A DNA stretch of 64,000 nucleotides from Romeriopsis navalis LEGE 11480 (lineage in GTDB: Bacteria; Cyanobacteriota; Cyanobacteriia; Leptolyngbyales; Leptolyngbyaceae), in NCBI RefSeq assembly GCF_015207035.1, contig NZ_JADEXQ010000015.1:1-64000 (forward strand). Reading direction: 5' to 3'. Positions 17,027-26,885 of this stretch are shown here, piece after piece. The notes under the pieces were generated by a model. That model saw nothing but the letters and a program-made list of their open reading frames with translations, did not search any database and was not told where the DNA came from. Numbering within the stretch: the first letter of the stretch is position 1; each line of letters begins with the position of its first letter. The translations under genes and the position numbers were made by a program.

Positions 17027-20000
17027 TTATACCTGACTTGGCACCTTCGCCCCGTCCGGGTTAGCCTGCGGCGAATCTTTTTCTGATGGTGGTACAACCT
17101 GCCAGAACTGCGGTAGGTAAGTTGTCCAATTCGCTAGAATTGCTGCCGATTTCGCACTGCCGGTCTTCTCCGCGTGGGCTTGGAGCAATTCCTTTAACTG
17201 CTGCTCTCCGGCGGGGGAAAGCACCCGCTGCACGGAGACAATCTCCGGGTTGACCTTGGCTTGGAAGGAGCCATCTTCATCCAGGAAGTAAGCTACCCCC
17301 CCCGTCATACCAGCTCCGACGTTGCGGCCAACACCACCCAGAACAACGACAACACCGCCGGTCATATATTCACAGCAATGGTCCCCGGCTCCTTCGACGA
17401 CAGCTTGGGCCGCCGAGTTGCGCACGGCAAATCGCTCACCGGCACGCCCATTGGCGTAGAGATACCCGCCCGTCGCACCGTAGAGACAGGTATTGCCGAG
17501 GATCGAGCTATTAGACGGGTCGAAGGTCGCATCAGGACTCGGCTTGATAATGATTTCGCCACCGTGAATCCCTTTACCGACGTAGTCATTTGCCTCGCCG
17601 GTCAGAGTCATCGTCATACAGGGCAGATTAAAGGCCCCGAAGCTCTGACCGACTGATCCCGTAAAGTCGAGGTTGATCTGCGCACCAAACCCACCGTTGC
17701 CGTATTGCTTGGCGATCGTCCCACTCACCCGTGCCCCCACTGAACGATCGGTGTTCACGACTTTATGAGTAATGGTGATGTCAGATTGATTGGCAATCGC
17801 CGATCGCAGTGCATCATCAGCCAAAATCTCGTCGTCGAGGACAAACCCATTGCTATGGGCTTCGCCATGATTTAGCCAGGTGCGATCGGTCTTGGTATCC
17901 GGTAGGTTCGTGAGGCAATCGAGGTTAAAACTTGCCGTTTTTGTAAGTGTCGCCCCGGCCCGCACTTTCAACAAGTCGGCCCGACCAATGACTTCATTCA
18001 AGCTGCGATAGCCCAATTTCGCCAAGATTGTCCGCACTTCTTCTGCCACAAACAAGAAGAAATTCACCACATGCTCAGGGATGCCGGTAAAGCGTTTGCG
18101 CAACTCTTCGCGCTGACTCGCAACCCCCACAGGACAACTATTGGTATGACAAATCCGGGCCATAATGCAGCCTTCCGCAATCATGGCGATCGAGCCAAAC
18201 CCAAATTCCTCACCGCCCATCAGCGCTGCCATCAGCACATCCCAGCCGGTCTTGATCCCGCCATCCACCCGGAGTAGCACCCGATTACGCAGTTGGTTTT
18301 CCATTAAGGTGCGGTGGACTTCCGTCAGACCCAGCTCCCACGGGCTGCCTGCGTGCTTAATCGAAGATAGCGGCGAGGCTCCAGTCCCGCCATCGTGGCC
18401 AGAAATTTGGATAATGTCCGCATTGGCTTTGGCCACACCTGCGGCAATCGTGCCAATTCCAACTTCTGATACCAGCTTCACCGATACCTTGGCGACCGGA
18501 TTAATCTGGTGCAAGTCATAGATTAACTGAGCCAAATCTTCGATCGAATAAATATCGTGGTGCGGTGGTGGTGAAATCAAAGTCACACCCGGCTTCGAAC
18601 GCCGCAGCATCGCAATATAAGAACTCACCTTAGGTCCGGGTAATTGCCCCCCTTCACCGGGTTTTGCCCCTTGGGCCATTTTGATTTCTAGCTGCTTGCC
18701 GTTCATCAAGTATTCCGGCGTCACGCCAAACCGCCCCGAGGCAATTTGCTTAATTGCAGAGTTGGCTGTATCGCCGTTCCGCAAGCCTTTCAAGTGTGGT
18801 AAGTCCGGTGACACACCATCCGCCACATTATCAAAGGTCTTGAACCGCACGACATCTTCGCCCCCTTCACCGGAGTTCGATTTTGCGCCCATCCGGTTCA
18901 TGGCGATCGCCAGGACTTCGTGGGCTTCACGGGACAAAGCGCCGAGGGACATGCCGCCTGTGGCAAACCGCTTGACGATTTCTGTCGCGGATTCGACTTC
19001 GCTGAGCTCAATGCTGGGTCGATCGCTCTCAAACTCCAACAGGTCACGCAATGCGGTGGGTGGCCGATCTTCTTGGTATTTCTGGTAGGACTCGTAGTGA
19101 TCGTAGCTATTTTGTTCTACGGCTTTGTGCAAGTACTTCGCCATCTCGGGGCTATTCATGTGGTACTCACCGCCCGGACGATACTGGACAAAGCCCATAT
19201 TCGCCAGCTTCTTGCTGCTCAATTCTGGGAAGGCGCGGGTATGGAAGGACATGGTTTCCTGGGCCAACTCCTGTAGCGTCAAGCCGCCCATGCGGGAAGC
19301 GGTGCCGTTGAAAGCGGTCTCCAGTAAATCCCCGCCAATCCCGATCGCCTCAAAGATTTGTGCCCCGTGGTAACTGGCCAACAAGGAAATTCCCATCTTC
19401 GAGAGAATCTTCAGCAACCCATTTTGAATTGACTTGCGGAAATTCTCTTGCGCCCCGACTAAGCTGATCGCGGGAATCTTACCGGTTTCCATCATCTTCT
19501 GGGTCCGGGGCATGGCCCACCAGTTGCGCACCGTATCCAATGCCAAGTACGGACAAACGGCACTGGCACCGTAGCCGACTAAGCAAGCAAAATGGTGGGT
19601 GCTCCAGGCTTGGGCCGTATCCGCGACAATCGAAGCATGCATCCGCAAGCCCTGGCGAATCAGGTGATGGTGGACCGCACCAACTGCGACTAAGGGCGGA
19701 ATGTAACTTTGCTCTGGGGTAAGAGCAACGGGATTACCCGTCGCATCCACCCGATCGCTCAAGATCAGGATTTGATTACCCGCATTTACCTGCTCGGCAG
19801 CCTTCCCACATAATGCTTTGACTGCTGTAGCCAACCCCGCAGGACCGGCAGCAACGTTGTACAACGTGGAAATCGCAGCGGATGGAATCACCCCGGCTTT
19901 GACCGAATTCAGTTCGGCTTCTGTCAATACTGGCGATTCGATCGTCAATGTCTTGGCCAATTCCGGCGTTGCTTCCAAGACGTTGCCGCGTGCGCCAAGG

Positions 20001-21658
20001 GACATATTCAGCGACATCACCAATTTTTCCCGGAGGGGATCGATCGGTGGATTTGTCACCTGGGCAAACCGCTGTTTGAAGTAGTCATATAGCAGGTGCG
20101 GTCGCTGAGAGAGCACTGCTAACGGCGCATCATCACCCATACAGAAGGTCGGCTCTTTCCCTTGGGCGGCCATCTCGTTGATGATCATTTCCACATCTTC
20201 CGAGGTGTAGCCAAAGGCGCTCTGATGTTGCAATAGTGCTTGACCTTCGTACAGACCTTGTTCTTGGAAATCCCCTTCTTTGAGGCTTTGGCGATGCTGA
20301 CGGAGCCATTCACCATAGGGCTGCTCCGAGGCAATCTTCTGCTTCAGATCCCAGTTTTTGTAGAGCTGCTGGGTTTCCAAGTCAAAGGCAATCATTTGGC
20401 CCGGACCGAGACGACCTTTTTCGACAATCTCTGATTCTGGCAAGGGTACGACACCCGCTTCGGATGCGACGACAATGTAGCCATCCTTGGTGACGGCATA
20501 ACGCGCGGGCCGCAGACCATTGCGATCGAGGGTTGCCCCGACTTTTTTGCCATCGGAAAAGACCAATAGCGCCGGACCATCCCACGGCTCCTGAATCCCT
20601 CGGTAGTATTCGTAGAAATCAACGATTTCCGGGTATTTCAGCAAATCTGGCTGATTCTTATACGCCTCTGGCACCAGAATCATCAGCGATTCCATCGGAC
20701 TCCGCCCTGCCTGCACCAGTAGCTCTAAGACGTTATCGAGGTTGGCGGAATCACTGTTCTTGGCATTGACGATCGGCTTAATCTGTTCCACGTCTGCACC
20801 GAGTTTGGCGCTCTGTAGATCGGACTGGCGGGCCACCATCCAGTTAATGTTGCCGAGGAGGGTATTGATTTCCCCGTTGTGGCCGAGGTAGCGCATCGGC
20901 TGCGCGAGCGGCCATTTCGGCATTGTGTTTGTACTGAAGCGGCGGTGATACACCGAGAATACGCTTTTATAGGAAGGATTTTTGAAGTCGAGGTAGAAGT
21001 CACCGAGGACTTCCGATCGCACCATGCCTTTGTAGACGATCGTCCGGCTGGAGAAGGAGCAGAAGTAGAAATCCGGCGACTCAACGGCTTGCTCAATTTT
21101 TTTGCGGGCGACATAAAGCTGCTGTTCCAGGGCTTCTCCGGACTGCGATGCCGTGACAATTACCTGTTCAATCTGGGGTAAAAATCCCTTGGCCTGGACA
21201 CCGAGGATCTCGGGTTTGATCGGTACGACGCGCCAGCCCAGAACCGTGAAACCCTCTGATTGCAAAATTGTTTCGGTGATTTTGCGTTCCTTGGCCGCCG
21301 CCAGATCACCTTGGGGTAGGAACACCATGCCGACGGCGGTTGAATGCTCGACTAACGAACGGCCCAACCCCTTGGCCCAATTGGCAATAATCTCCCAAGG
21401 GATCATGGTCATCACACCCGCCCCATCACCGGAGTCATAGTCCGCGCTACAGCCACCTCGGTGTTCCATGCAACCGAGGGCGACCAATGACTTCCGCACC
21501 AAATCATGGGAAGCACGACCCTGCTGATCAACCACAAATCCCACACCACAGGCATCGCGTTCTTCGACCAACCAACGCTGCCCCACATAGCCGTTATTCT
21601 CAGAACTGAGCGGATACCCCTGATGCGTATTAGTCTTTGGCATGATGTGGTTTTTCAT
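17027..21658 (-). CDS. gltS: Glutamate synthase large subunit, probably ferredoxin-dependent
   Basis: The product is 1543 aa using the ATG at 21658; an ATG at 21643 (MPKTNTHQ) is also possible and no ribosome-binding site decides. The glutaminase (class II amidotransferase) domain is N-terminal: after a short propeptide the nucleophile is the Cys in [15 protein letters not shown]. The central and FMN-binding synthase domains follow, with [27 protein letters not shown] and [16 protein letters not shown]. The 3Fe-4S cysteines are in [19 protein letters not shown]. The C-terminal beta-helix is Gly-rich ([20 protein letters not shown]). It makes two glutamates from glutamine and 2-oxoglutarate. 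No small NAD(P)H subunit gene is adjacent, which favours the ferredoxin type usual in cyanobacteria; this is an inference. Confidence 0.93.
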   Translation of the reverse strand: MKNHIMPKTNTHQGYPLSSENNGYVGQRWLVEERDACGVGFVVDQQGRASHDLVRKSLVALGCMEHRGGCSADYDSGDGAGVMTMIPWEIIANWAKGLGRSLVEHSTAVGMVFLPQGDLAAAKERKITETILQSEGFTVLGWRVVPIKPEILGVQAKGFLPQIEQVIVTASQSGEALEQQLYVARKKIEQAVESPDFYFCSFSSRTIVYKGMVRSEVLGDFYLDFKNPSYKSVFSVYHRRFSTNTMPKWPLAQPMRYLGHNGEINTLLGNINWMVARQSDLQSAKLGADVEQIKPIVNAKNSDSANLDNVLELLVQAGRSPMESLMILVPEAYKNQPDLLKYPEIVDFYEYYRGIQEPWDGPALLVFSDGKKVGATLDRNGLRPARYAVTKDGYIVVASEAGVVPLPESEIVEKGRLGPGQMIAFDLETQQLYKNWDLKQKIASEQPYGEWLRQHRQSLKEGDFQEQGLYEGQALLQHQSAFGYTSEDVEMIINEMAAQGKEPTFCMGDDAPLAVLSQRPHLLYDYFKQRFAQVTNPPIDPLREKLVMSLNMSLGARGNVLEATPELAKTLTIESPVLTEAELNSVKAGVIPSAAISTLYNVAAGPAGLATAVKALCGKAAEQVNAGNQILILSDRVDATGNPVALTPEQSYIPPLVAVGAVHHHLIRQGLRMHASIVADTAQAWSTHHFACLVGYGASAVCPYLALDTVRNWWAMPRTQKMMETGKIPAISLVGAQENFRKSIQNGLLKILSKMGISLLASYHGAQIFEAIGIGGDLLETAFNGTASRMGGLTLQELAQETMSFHTRAFPELSSKKLANMGFVQYRPGGEYHMNSPEMAKYLHKAVEQNSYDHYESYQKYQEDRPPTALRDLLEFESDRPSIELSEVESATEIVKRFATGGMSLGALSREAHEVLAIAMNRMGAKSNSGEGGEDVVRFKTFDNVADGVSPDLPHLKGLRNGDTANSAIKQIASGRFGVTPEYLMNGKQLEIKMAQGAKPGEGGQLPGPKVSSYIAMLRRSKPGVTLISPPPHHDIYSIEDLAQLIYDLHQINPVAKVSVKLVSEVGIGTIAAGVAKANADIIQISGHDGGTGASPLSSIKHAGSPWELGLTEVHRTLMENQLRNRVLLRVDGGIKTGWDVLMAALMGGEEFGFGSIAMIAEGCIMARICHTNSCPVGVASQREELRKRFTGIPEHVVNFFLFVAEEVRTILAKLGYRSLNEVIGRADLLKVRAGATLTKTASFNLDCLTNLPDTKTDRTWLNHGEAHSNGFVLDDEILADDALRSAIANQSDITITHKVVNTDRSVGARVSGTIAKQYGNGGFGAQINLDFTGSVGQSFGAFNLPCMTMTLTGEANDYVGKGIHGGEIIIKPSPDATFDPSNSSILGNTCLYGATGGYLYANGRAGERFAVRNSAAQAVVEGAGDHCCEYMTGGVVVVLGGVGRNVGAGMTGGVAYFLDEDGSFQAKVNPEIVSVQRVLSPAGEQQLKELLQAHAEKTGSAKSAAILANWTTYLPQFWQVVPPSEKDSPQANPDGAKVPSQV

Positions 21659-21794
21659 ATCGATAGTTAGGTTCAAACGGATGGGCGGGAGTGAGCACGC
21701 CATTGATCAGTTTCGCGCAGTCTGATCGCCATTTACAATTGCCCAATCTCAGAAAAGCGACAGAATCTTTTGCACCTTCGACCACACAAATCTG

Positions 21795-21811
21795 CCTGAG
21801 CAGTGCTCAGG
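21795..21811. promoter_or_regulatory. 17-bp dyad upstream of glutamate synthase
   Basis: CCTGAGCA and TGCTCAGG are exact reverse complements around one central base, 137 bases before the gltS start. A one-base centre is too tight for an RNA loop without fraying, so a protein-binding operator is the simpler reading. The binding factor is unknown. Confidence 0.4.
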
Positions 21812-21847
21812 GAGGATTTGGGGATGAATGATTGAAGACCACAGAAT

Positions 21848-21902
21848 GTGGTGGTGAGTTTAGAAATTGCAGATCGGCACTAATGACTAAACTCACATTC
21901 CA
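21848..21902. repeat. Extended imperfect inverted repeat
   Basis: GTGAGTTTAG (21854-21863) pairs exactly with CTAAACTCAC (21887-21896). Outside these arms TGTGG and CCACA continue the stem with small mismatches. It could be a transcribed hairpin or a binding region. Confidence 0.45.
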
Positions 21903-21959
21903 CACTGAGATTGCTAATTGAGGTTGGAAGAAAGATTCTATAAAACTTTTGCATGACTG

Positions 21960-21986
21960 GCAATCCCCGATAAATCAGGGGATTGC
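21960..21986 (-). terminator. Hairpin after the small ORF at 21994-22176
   Basis: GCAATCCCC (21960-21968) and GGGGATTGC (21978-21986) form a perfect 9-bp stem with a 9-base loop. It lies seven bases past the stop of the minus-strand small ORF, where a terminator would be expected. There is no T tract. Confidence 0.4.
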
Positions 21987-21993
21987 GAGGGTG

Positions 21994-22176
21994 TCAGGTG
22001 ATACAGAAAATCCAGCCTGAGCATGTGTGTCGTAGCATCGCAGCAGATGTGCCCTGCATCGTTTCGACTTTCGCACTACATCCTCTATTGGCATGAACTA
22101 ACAATAAACCAACGTCATCGTAAATCAGCTCAAACATACAGCAGCCTATTGACAGGACGACTCTGATGACGCACAT
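21994..22176 (-). CDS. Possible small protein (60 aa) upstream of glutamate synthase
   Basis: The ATG at 22176 is preceded by AAGGAGG, a very strong ribosome-binding site, with four bases between. The product begins MCVIRVVLSIGCCMFELIYD, has the segment DVGLLLVHANRGCSAKVETM, and carries six cysteines. A terminator-like hairpin follows its stop. I recognise no family. It lies on the same strand as the glutamate synthase gene and upstream of it, so it could be the first gene of that transcript or a separate short transcript. It could also be a chance ORF. Confidence 0.35.
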   Translation of the reverse strand: MCVIRVVLSIGCCMFELIYDDVGLLLVHANRGCSAKVETMQGTSAAMLRHTCSGWIFCIT

Positions 22177-22658
22177 GCCACCTCCTTGCACCATGGTCTC
22201 TGATGAACCCATCAACGCAATCATGCCAGTGAATCAAGCACAATCTGTAATTTGCCGGACTACAAATTCATCGAGATAAATCAATGAAATATCCCGATTC
22301 AGCGGAAGTGCTTGAACCAGCGGCAATCATACCGACTGCCATCGATAAATAGGAATAAATCGCCAACACAAGTTCTCTTGAGTCACTTCCGCTTCTCTTT
22401 ATGCACTTCCGCTCAGGCAGATCAATCCTGCTTCGCATCATCCGGAGGGTCAGCTAGCTGCTGGAACAATAAACTTGAGACCACTGAAATAGTTGGTCAA
22501 AAATTAAATCGCAACACAACCCCTAAACGCAACCGTCCCCAAATAACAGAGCGATCTTGTCCTAGATCTGGAACGTTATCAGCGAGTTCGCCGTCTCCCA
22601 AAACATCGCCTAAAATATCGCTGCATCAGCTAACCCATCTACCCAATCTCTAATCATA
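22177..22658. other. Spacer upstream of the glycosidase gene with CACTTCCGCT repeats
   Basis: There is no convincing gene. AGCGGAAGTGC (22301-22311) is inverted at 22403-22413 (GCACTTCCGCT), with a further 10-base direct copy CACTTCCGCT at 22384-22393. The open frame covering 22312-22653 starts with TTG, has no ribosome-binding site and looks like noise. Confidence 0.4.
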
Positions 22659-24644
22659 ATGAAGGCTGTCTTTCTTCTAGCTGGCACGATCGGCTTGCTC
22701 ACACCCATCATCGCCCGGGCCGAAGCCACGTCAAGAACAGACACAGCGGCTACCGCAACGATCGTCAACACCCTACCCGTCGAAACTACTCCGCAGCCAC
22801 AGTCGATCGCCCAAACCAATTCAGCCCAGCCACTCCAGCAAGGCCGCCAAATTCGCTTCAATGGCCAATCGGAAACCGCTGGCTGGAGTCAATGGCAAAC
22901 AGCGCAGGGCAAACGCCTATTTATTAGTGAGATCGCCCTGACCCAACTCCTCGGCATCCAACTATTCAGCAGCGATACTCCAAATCTGCAGCCGATCGGC
23001 TGGTTTTCCGGCGATACTCAACCGATCGGGCAATTACCTGTACGCTTTATCGGAACCGAACGTCACTTTGACATCACCGACTTCGCGGCCCTCATGAGTT
23101 GGGACCTCCGACTCCAATCCAACCAACTCAGCCTCAATACCCTGAGCGCAACAGTCAAAGGCATTCGGGTAGCCAAACGGACTTGGGGCGATCGACTCGT
23201 GATTGACCTCGATGGTCCAATCGCTTATCAATACACCGCCAAAAGCAATGAATTTAGCCTCACACTAAATGCCCAGACAGAAACGACGATCGCCAAATCG
23301 ATTAACCAAAACTGGCAGTATCCCAAACCCATTGACCCCGACCAACCAAAACCGCCAGCACCCATCACAACGTCAGAACCAGCCGCCGAACCACCAAAAC
23401 TCGGTGAAGACCCCCTAGACAAACCGATTCCCAAACCGATCGAATCCTCAAAATTCAAGCGCATTCAAGCCTTCAAACTCGATACAAGTCGCAATCGCAC
23501 CACCCTCAAACTCGGCATTCCGATCGCTGTGCGACCGCAAATCCTGACACTGAATAACCCCAGTCGTCTAGTCATTGATGTCGGCAATCCCGTTCAAACC
23601 AGCCGCGATATTAACTGGATGGATGGACTGCAATGGCGATCCCAAGTCGTCGATGGCTTTCCCCTCAATTGGCTAGAGATTGATCCAAAACAACCAGAAC
23701 TGAGCATTCAGCCAATCTTGCCGAACCAAAAAGGCATCAATCAACCCGCGATCGAACAACCACCCTTATCTGGCATCGCCACACTGATCCAAACCGCCCG
23801 TCAAACTGGCGCGATCGGTGCCATTAACGGCGGTTTCTTCAACCGCAACAACAAGTTCCCGCTCGGTGCGATTCGGATCAATCAAAACTGGCGATCCGGA
23901 CCCATTCTGGCGCGCGGCGTTGTCGGTTGGAATCCCCGTGGTGATTTTCGCTTCGATCGGCTGATTCACCAAGCCGCCGTGCTCAAAGACGGCGAACGGT
24001 TTGAACTAAAAAGTTTTAATAGCGCCTACCTCCAAGCCGGAATCGCCCGCTATAACCAAGACTGGGGACTGAACTACACGAGCATGACAGACGGCGAAGT
24101 GATCGCCACCGTCCGCAACGGCCAAATCATCACCCAGAAAATCGCCGAAAAACCCGGCACCATCGTCCCAATCAGTACCGGAGACGAGCTCCTAGTCTTT
24201 CGCTCAAATCGCACTGGCGCAGCTAAATTCCCCATCGGCACCGCAGTCAAATTTGACTCGAAATTCTCGCCCGATTTGGACAACTACCAACATGTCATCG
24301 GGGGTGGACCGCTGCTGATCCAAAATCGTCAGATTATCTTGGATGGTGCGAGCGAAAAATTTAGTCCGGCATTTGTCAAAGGCCTCGCCGCCCGTAGTGC
24401 AATCGCCCAAACCAGCACTGGCAAGATTCTCCTCGTCGCTGCCCAAAACACAGCCGACTCCCGCGGCCCCACCCTGGCTGCATTCGCTCAAATGTTGCAA
24501 AAGCTCGACGCGGTAAATGCCCTTAATCTCGATGGGGGAAGCTCCACGACGCTCTATTTAGGTGGCCAAATCATCGATCGGGCACCCCGCAGTTCGGCCC
24601 GTGTACATAATGCGATCGGCATATTTTTCACCCCGAAAAAGTGA
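22659..24644 (+). CDS. Exported phosphodiester glycosidase (NAGPA-type) family protein
   Basis: The product is 661 aa with a signal peptide (MKAVFLLAGTIGLLTPIIARA). The N-terminal half resembles exported copper-amine-oxidase-like and AMIN-type beta modules (about 60-210: GKRLFISEIALTQLLGIQLF). A Pro-rich linker (about 225-260) leads to a second such module (NRTTLKLGIPIAVRPQ). The C-terminal 300 residues are a NAGPA/phosphodiester glycosidase domain with INGGFFNRNN, VIGGGPLLIQN and the signature LNLDGGSSTTLYLGG. Family members remove N-acetylglucosamine or similar sugars from phosphodiesters. The probable location is periplasm or cell wall, with a role in peptidoglycan or polysaccharide modification inferred. 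It stands alone in its neighbourhood. Confidence 0.85.
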   Translation: MKAVFLLAGTIGLLTPIIARAEATSRTDTAATATIVNTLPVETTPQPQSIAQTNSAQPLQQGRQIRFNGQSETAGWSQWQTAQGKRLFISEIALTQLLGIQLFSSDTPNLQPIGWFSGDTQPIGQLPVRFIGTERHFDITDFAALMSWDLRLQSNQLSLNTLSATVKGIRVAKRTWGDRLVIDLDGPIAYQYTAKSNEFSLTLNAQTETTIAKSINQNWQYPKPIDPDQPKPPAPITTSEPAAEPPKLGEDPLDKPIPKPIESSKFKRIQAFKLDTSRNRTTLKLGIPIAVRPQILTLNNPSRLVIDVGNPVQTSRDINWMDGLQWRSQVVDGFPLNWLEIDPKQPELSIQPILPNQKGINQPAIEQPPLSGIATLIQTARQTGAIGAINGGFFNRNNKFPLGAIRINQNWRSGPILARGVVGWNPRGDFRFDRLIHQAAVLKDGERFELKSFNSAYLQAGIARYNQDWGLNYTSMTDGEVIATVRNGQIITQKIAEKPGTIVPISTGDELLVFRSNRTGAAKFPIGTAVKFDSKFSPDLDNYQHVIGGGPLLIQNRQIILDGASEKFSPAFVKGLAARSAIAQTSTGKILLVAAQNTADSRGPTLAAFAQMLQKLDAVNALNLDGGSSTTLYLGGQIIDRAPRSSARVHNAIGIFFTPKK

Positions 24645-24991
24645 TGCAGCTTACGCCAAAGACCACCAAATCCTGGCAAAGTGATCCCAATCAGCGGTAT
24701 GCTGCCTGACTGAGTGGACAACTCACCGTAGTCCTGTGAGCAATATCACCCAATTGAGCCAGGTTCTCAAACCTCTGATAAAGCCTCCTTAAAATATCGG
24801 TAAATTGCGTATTTCCCGATGGCCATCAGTCGAAGGGTTTGTTAGCGTTGATGGTGAAAGTTTGCGATTAATCGACGTCCGCCAAGTTGACTGAAGTTCG
24901 ATGTTCAGTCACTTTGTGGGGCCGCACCAACACTTTCATCATGAATCAAATCCTATACTGAAAATCCTAAATTTTAGGCTCCACCAACTCC
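24645..24991. other. Spacer with short hairpin before the cupin gene
   Basis: About 350 bases without a gene. TGACTGAA (24888-24895) and TTCAGTCA (24904-24911) form a perfect 8-bp stem with an 8-base loop, 80 bases before the cupin start. It could be an operator or part of the leader. Nothing else was seen. Confidence 0.4.
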
Positions 24992-25435
24992 ATGCAAGTA
25001 TCTGTAGAAGAAAGAGAGGCATCCGTGGTTCAAGCGCAAGAGATTACTCCAACATCCGCCCTTGCCAGCTTCGCGACCAACCCGCTCGCAGCCACAGAGC
25101 TACGACCTTGGGGATCTTTCACCATTCTCGAAGAAGGCAAGGGTTACAAAATTAAGCGGATCGAAGTCAAGCCCGGACACCGTCTGAGCTTGCAGATGCA
25201 TCACCATCGTAGTGAGCATTGGATCGTCGTTGCCGGTACAGCCAAGGTTGAATGTGGCGAGGCCCAAATCACCCTCAGCAGCAACCAGTCCACCTACGTA
25301 CCTCAGTGCACCTCACATCGACTGGAGAACCCTGGTGTCATTCCCTTAATTCTGATCGAAGTTCAGAATGGTGAGTACCTCGGTGAAGATGACATCGTCC
25401 GTTTCCAAGACGACTATTCCCGCGCCAACGCTTAA
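24992..25435 (+). CDS. Stand-alone mannose-6-phosphate isomerase type II cupin
   Basis: The product is 147 aa from the ATG at 24992; a GTG at 25025 with a GAGAGG in front is an alternative start. The domain is the C-terminal cupin of bifunctional GDP-mannose pyrophosphorylase/phosphomannose isomerases, seen from RPWGSFTILEEGKGYKIKR, PGHRLSLQMHHHRSEHWIVV (metal-binding histidines) and SNQSTYVPQCTSHRLENPG. As a separate protein it probably isomerises mannose-6-phosphate and fructose-6-phosphate for GDP-mannose and polysaccharide synthesis. The guanylyltransferase half is absent from this gene and not nearby. A large hairpin follows. Confidence 0.88.
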   Translation: MQVSVEEREASVVQAQEITPTSALASFATNPLAATELRPWGSFTILEEGKGYKIKRIEVKPGHRLSLQMHHHRSEHWIVVAGTAKVECGEAQITLSSNQSTYVPQCTSHRLENPGVIPLILIEVQNGEYLGEDDIVRFQDDYSRANA

Positions 25436-25475
25436 ACCAAAAGGCCATTGGGAATGCGCGGTTAAACTCAGTCAG

Positions 25476-25537
25476 CGTTAAATAGCCTATGCGGGGCAGT
25501 TTGTTAAGTCGAACTGCCCCGCATAGGCTATTTAACG
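25476..25537 (+). terminator. Perfect 26-bp hairpin
   Basis: Arms 25476-25501 and 25512-25537 are exact reverse complements over 26 bases with a 10-base loop, 40 bases after the cupin stop. The size and perfection are unusual for a simple terminator, and there is no T tract. It may instead be a dispersed palindromic element. It also separates the cupin gene from the Fe-S carrier gene. Confidence 0.5.
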
Positions 25538-25600
25538 AAGTCGATCACTGTAGGATATTTGATATAAGCCAATCCTAAAAATCTGCCCAATTGCTTTAAC

Positions 25601-25966
25601 ATGATTCAATTTTCCGATAGTGCGATCGCCGAAATTCAACGTATTCAAACCAAGCAAAGTAGCAACAACAGTCACTTTCGACTGGCCGTAATTCAGGACG
25701 GTTGTGCGGGACTCGCTTACGATTTGAAATTTGATCCGCAGATTCAAGCCGACGATCAGCACTTCACGATTCAGGATTTGTCCATTGTGGTCGATGCGAA
25801 CAGCGCGGCCCAGATTCAAGGCATCGCGATCGACTACACCGAAGACTTGATGGGCGGCGGCTTTCAATTCAGCAATCCCCAAGCCCAACGTAGCTGTAGC
25901 TGTGGCATGTCTTTCTCAATGTCTACTGACAACACCGACGAATGGCAAGTCGACTGCGGTTTATAA
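25601..25966 (+). CDS. A-type iron-sulfur cluster carrier (IscA/SufA family)
   Basis: The product is 121 aa. The three cluster-binding cysteines of the family are present: Cys35 in QDGCAGLAY (usual form GGCSGxxY) and Cys99 and Cys101 in CSCGMSF. The fold pattern follows (VVDANSAAQIQGIAIDYTED, LMGGGFQFSNP). An unusual short tail adds a further cysteine (Cys119, VDCGL). A-type carriers accept and pass Fe-S clusters or iron, and cyanobacterial forms have also been tied to redox sensing. It is cytoplasmic. The gene precedes rpsL but a separate promoter candidate lies between them. Confidence 0.9.
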   Translation: MIQFSDSAIAEIQRIQTKQSSNNSHFRLAVIQDGCAGLAYDLKFDPQIQADDQHFTIQDLSIVVDANSAAQIQGIAIDYTEDLMGGGFQFSNPQAQRSCSCGMSFSMSTDNTDEWQVDCGL

Positions 25967-26075
25967 CGCCTCAAACTCAAGCCATCCCACCCGGAAACGA
26001 TCGCATTGCCCACCCGAACACCAGGTAAGATCTAAACTAAATTGGCACCAAAACCAATCTTTTCTCACTGAGCAC

Positions 26076-26106
26076 TTCAAAATTACCCAGACATCCAGTA
26101 TACTGG
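26076..26106 (+). promoter_or_regulatory. Putative promoter of the str operon
   Basis: TTCAAA (26076-26081) and TATACT (26099-26104) are 17 bases apart, about 50 bases before rpsL. The -10 box is embedded in a perfect 12-base palindrome, CCAGTATACTGG (26095-26106), which could let a regulator block or assist polymerase. The -35 match is weak. Confidence 0.45.
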
Positions 26107-26155
26107 GAGGCTGTTGAAAACTTTGGAATAGCCAGGAAAATAAGGCAAGATAACA

Positions 26156-26536
26156 ATGCCAACAATCCAGCAACTCATTCGTGAACGGCGCAGTACTACC
26201 GGTCAAAAGACCAAGTCACCTGCCCTCAAAAGCTGCCCGCAGCGGCGTGGGGTTTGCACACGTGTGTACACCACAACGCCAAAGAAGCCGAATTCCGCCT
26301 TGCGCAAAGTAGCGCGGGTTCGCTTAACCTCTGGTTTTGAAGTTACGGCCTACATCCCTGGGATCGGTCACAACCTTCAAGAGCACTCCGTAGTCATGAT
26401 CCGAGGTGGTCGTGTCAAGGACTTACCGGGTGTGCGCTATCACATTATTCGCGGTACTTTGGATACGGCGGGCGTGAAAGACCGTCGCCAAGGCCGATCG
26501 AAGTACGGTGCGAAGCGCCCGAAGGCTGACAAGTAA
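26156..26536 (+). CDS. rpsL: 30S ribosomal protein S12
   Basis: The product is 126 aa, beginning [12 protein letters not shown] with the conserved [18 protein letters not shown] and [19 protein letters not shown]12 sits at the decoding centre and monitors codon-anticodon pairing; the Lys of the PKKPNSA loop is the classic streptomycin-resistance position and is wild type here. It is the first gene of the str operon (rpsL, rpsG, fusA, tuf, rpsJ). Spacing to rpsG is unusually long (349 bases). Confidence 0.98.
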   Translation: MPTIQQLIRERRSTTGQKTKSPALKSCPQRRGVCTRVYTTTPKKPNSALRKVARVRLTSGFEVTAYIPGIGHNLQEHSVVMIRGGRVKDLPGVRYHIIRGTLDTAGVKDRRQGRSKYGAKRPKADK

Positions 26537-26885
26537 GTTTGAATTTTTTCGAAATTCTCCTGATATGAGTTGCCAGCGAGAATTTTTGCTAAATCGATTA
26601 GTTGGTCTTGCGTGAATTACTTGCAACGCAGCCAAAACAGTTGTTTAGCACTAGGTTGAACTTGAGCGATGAGTGGTTTCCCTCAAAGATCGATGCTGGA
26701 TCTGAAACCTTTCCTGGCTTATGGCTACCTAGTCTTTCTCTGTGTTTAGTGCTAAGCCCGTAATCTCATTTCATGCTGAATTGGGAGAGTTGACTTAACG
26801 AATGCTGAGCTGAGTTGGCTCGGCATTTAACCGCGCTTCAAACATCATTGATTGTCTACAGATCTAGTAAGGAAACCAAAGCAAA
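26537..26885 (+). other. Long rpsL-rpsG spacer with hairpin
   Basis: The spacer is 349 bases with no ORF. AATGCTGAGC (26801-26810) pairs with GCTCGGCATT (26818-26827) over 10 bp (one wobble, 7-base loop) about 60 bases before rpsG. It may be an internal control element, such as a target for S7 autoregulation or an attenuator. No T tract follows. Confidence 0.45.

Larger units (their letters stand above)
21659..21959. other. Upstream region of the glutamate synthase gene
   Basis: About 300 bases with two dyads, listed separately (17-bp operator-like palindrome at 21795; longer hairpin at 21848). I looked for the NtcA pattern GTA-N8-TAC and for the glutamine riboswitch signature and found neither. 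No ORF was seen. Confidence 0.4.

Noticed and set aside
21659-21840. Possible glutamine riboswitch upstream of glutamate synthase (CATTCATCC and CGAAGGTGC on the minus strand)
   Set aside because: The central GGAAGTAGG is missing and the two ends cannot form the first stem.
22312-22653. 113-codon frame before the glycosidase gene
   Set aside because: TTG start, no ribosome-binding site, low-complexity Ser/Asn/Lys composition.
21659-22658. NtcA binding site for gltS
   Set aside because: No GTA-N8-TAC was found; the nearest pattern has 11 bases between.
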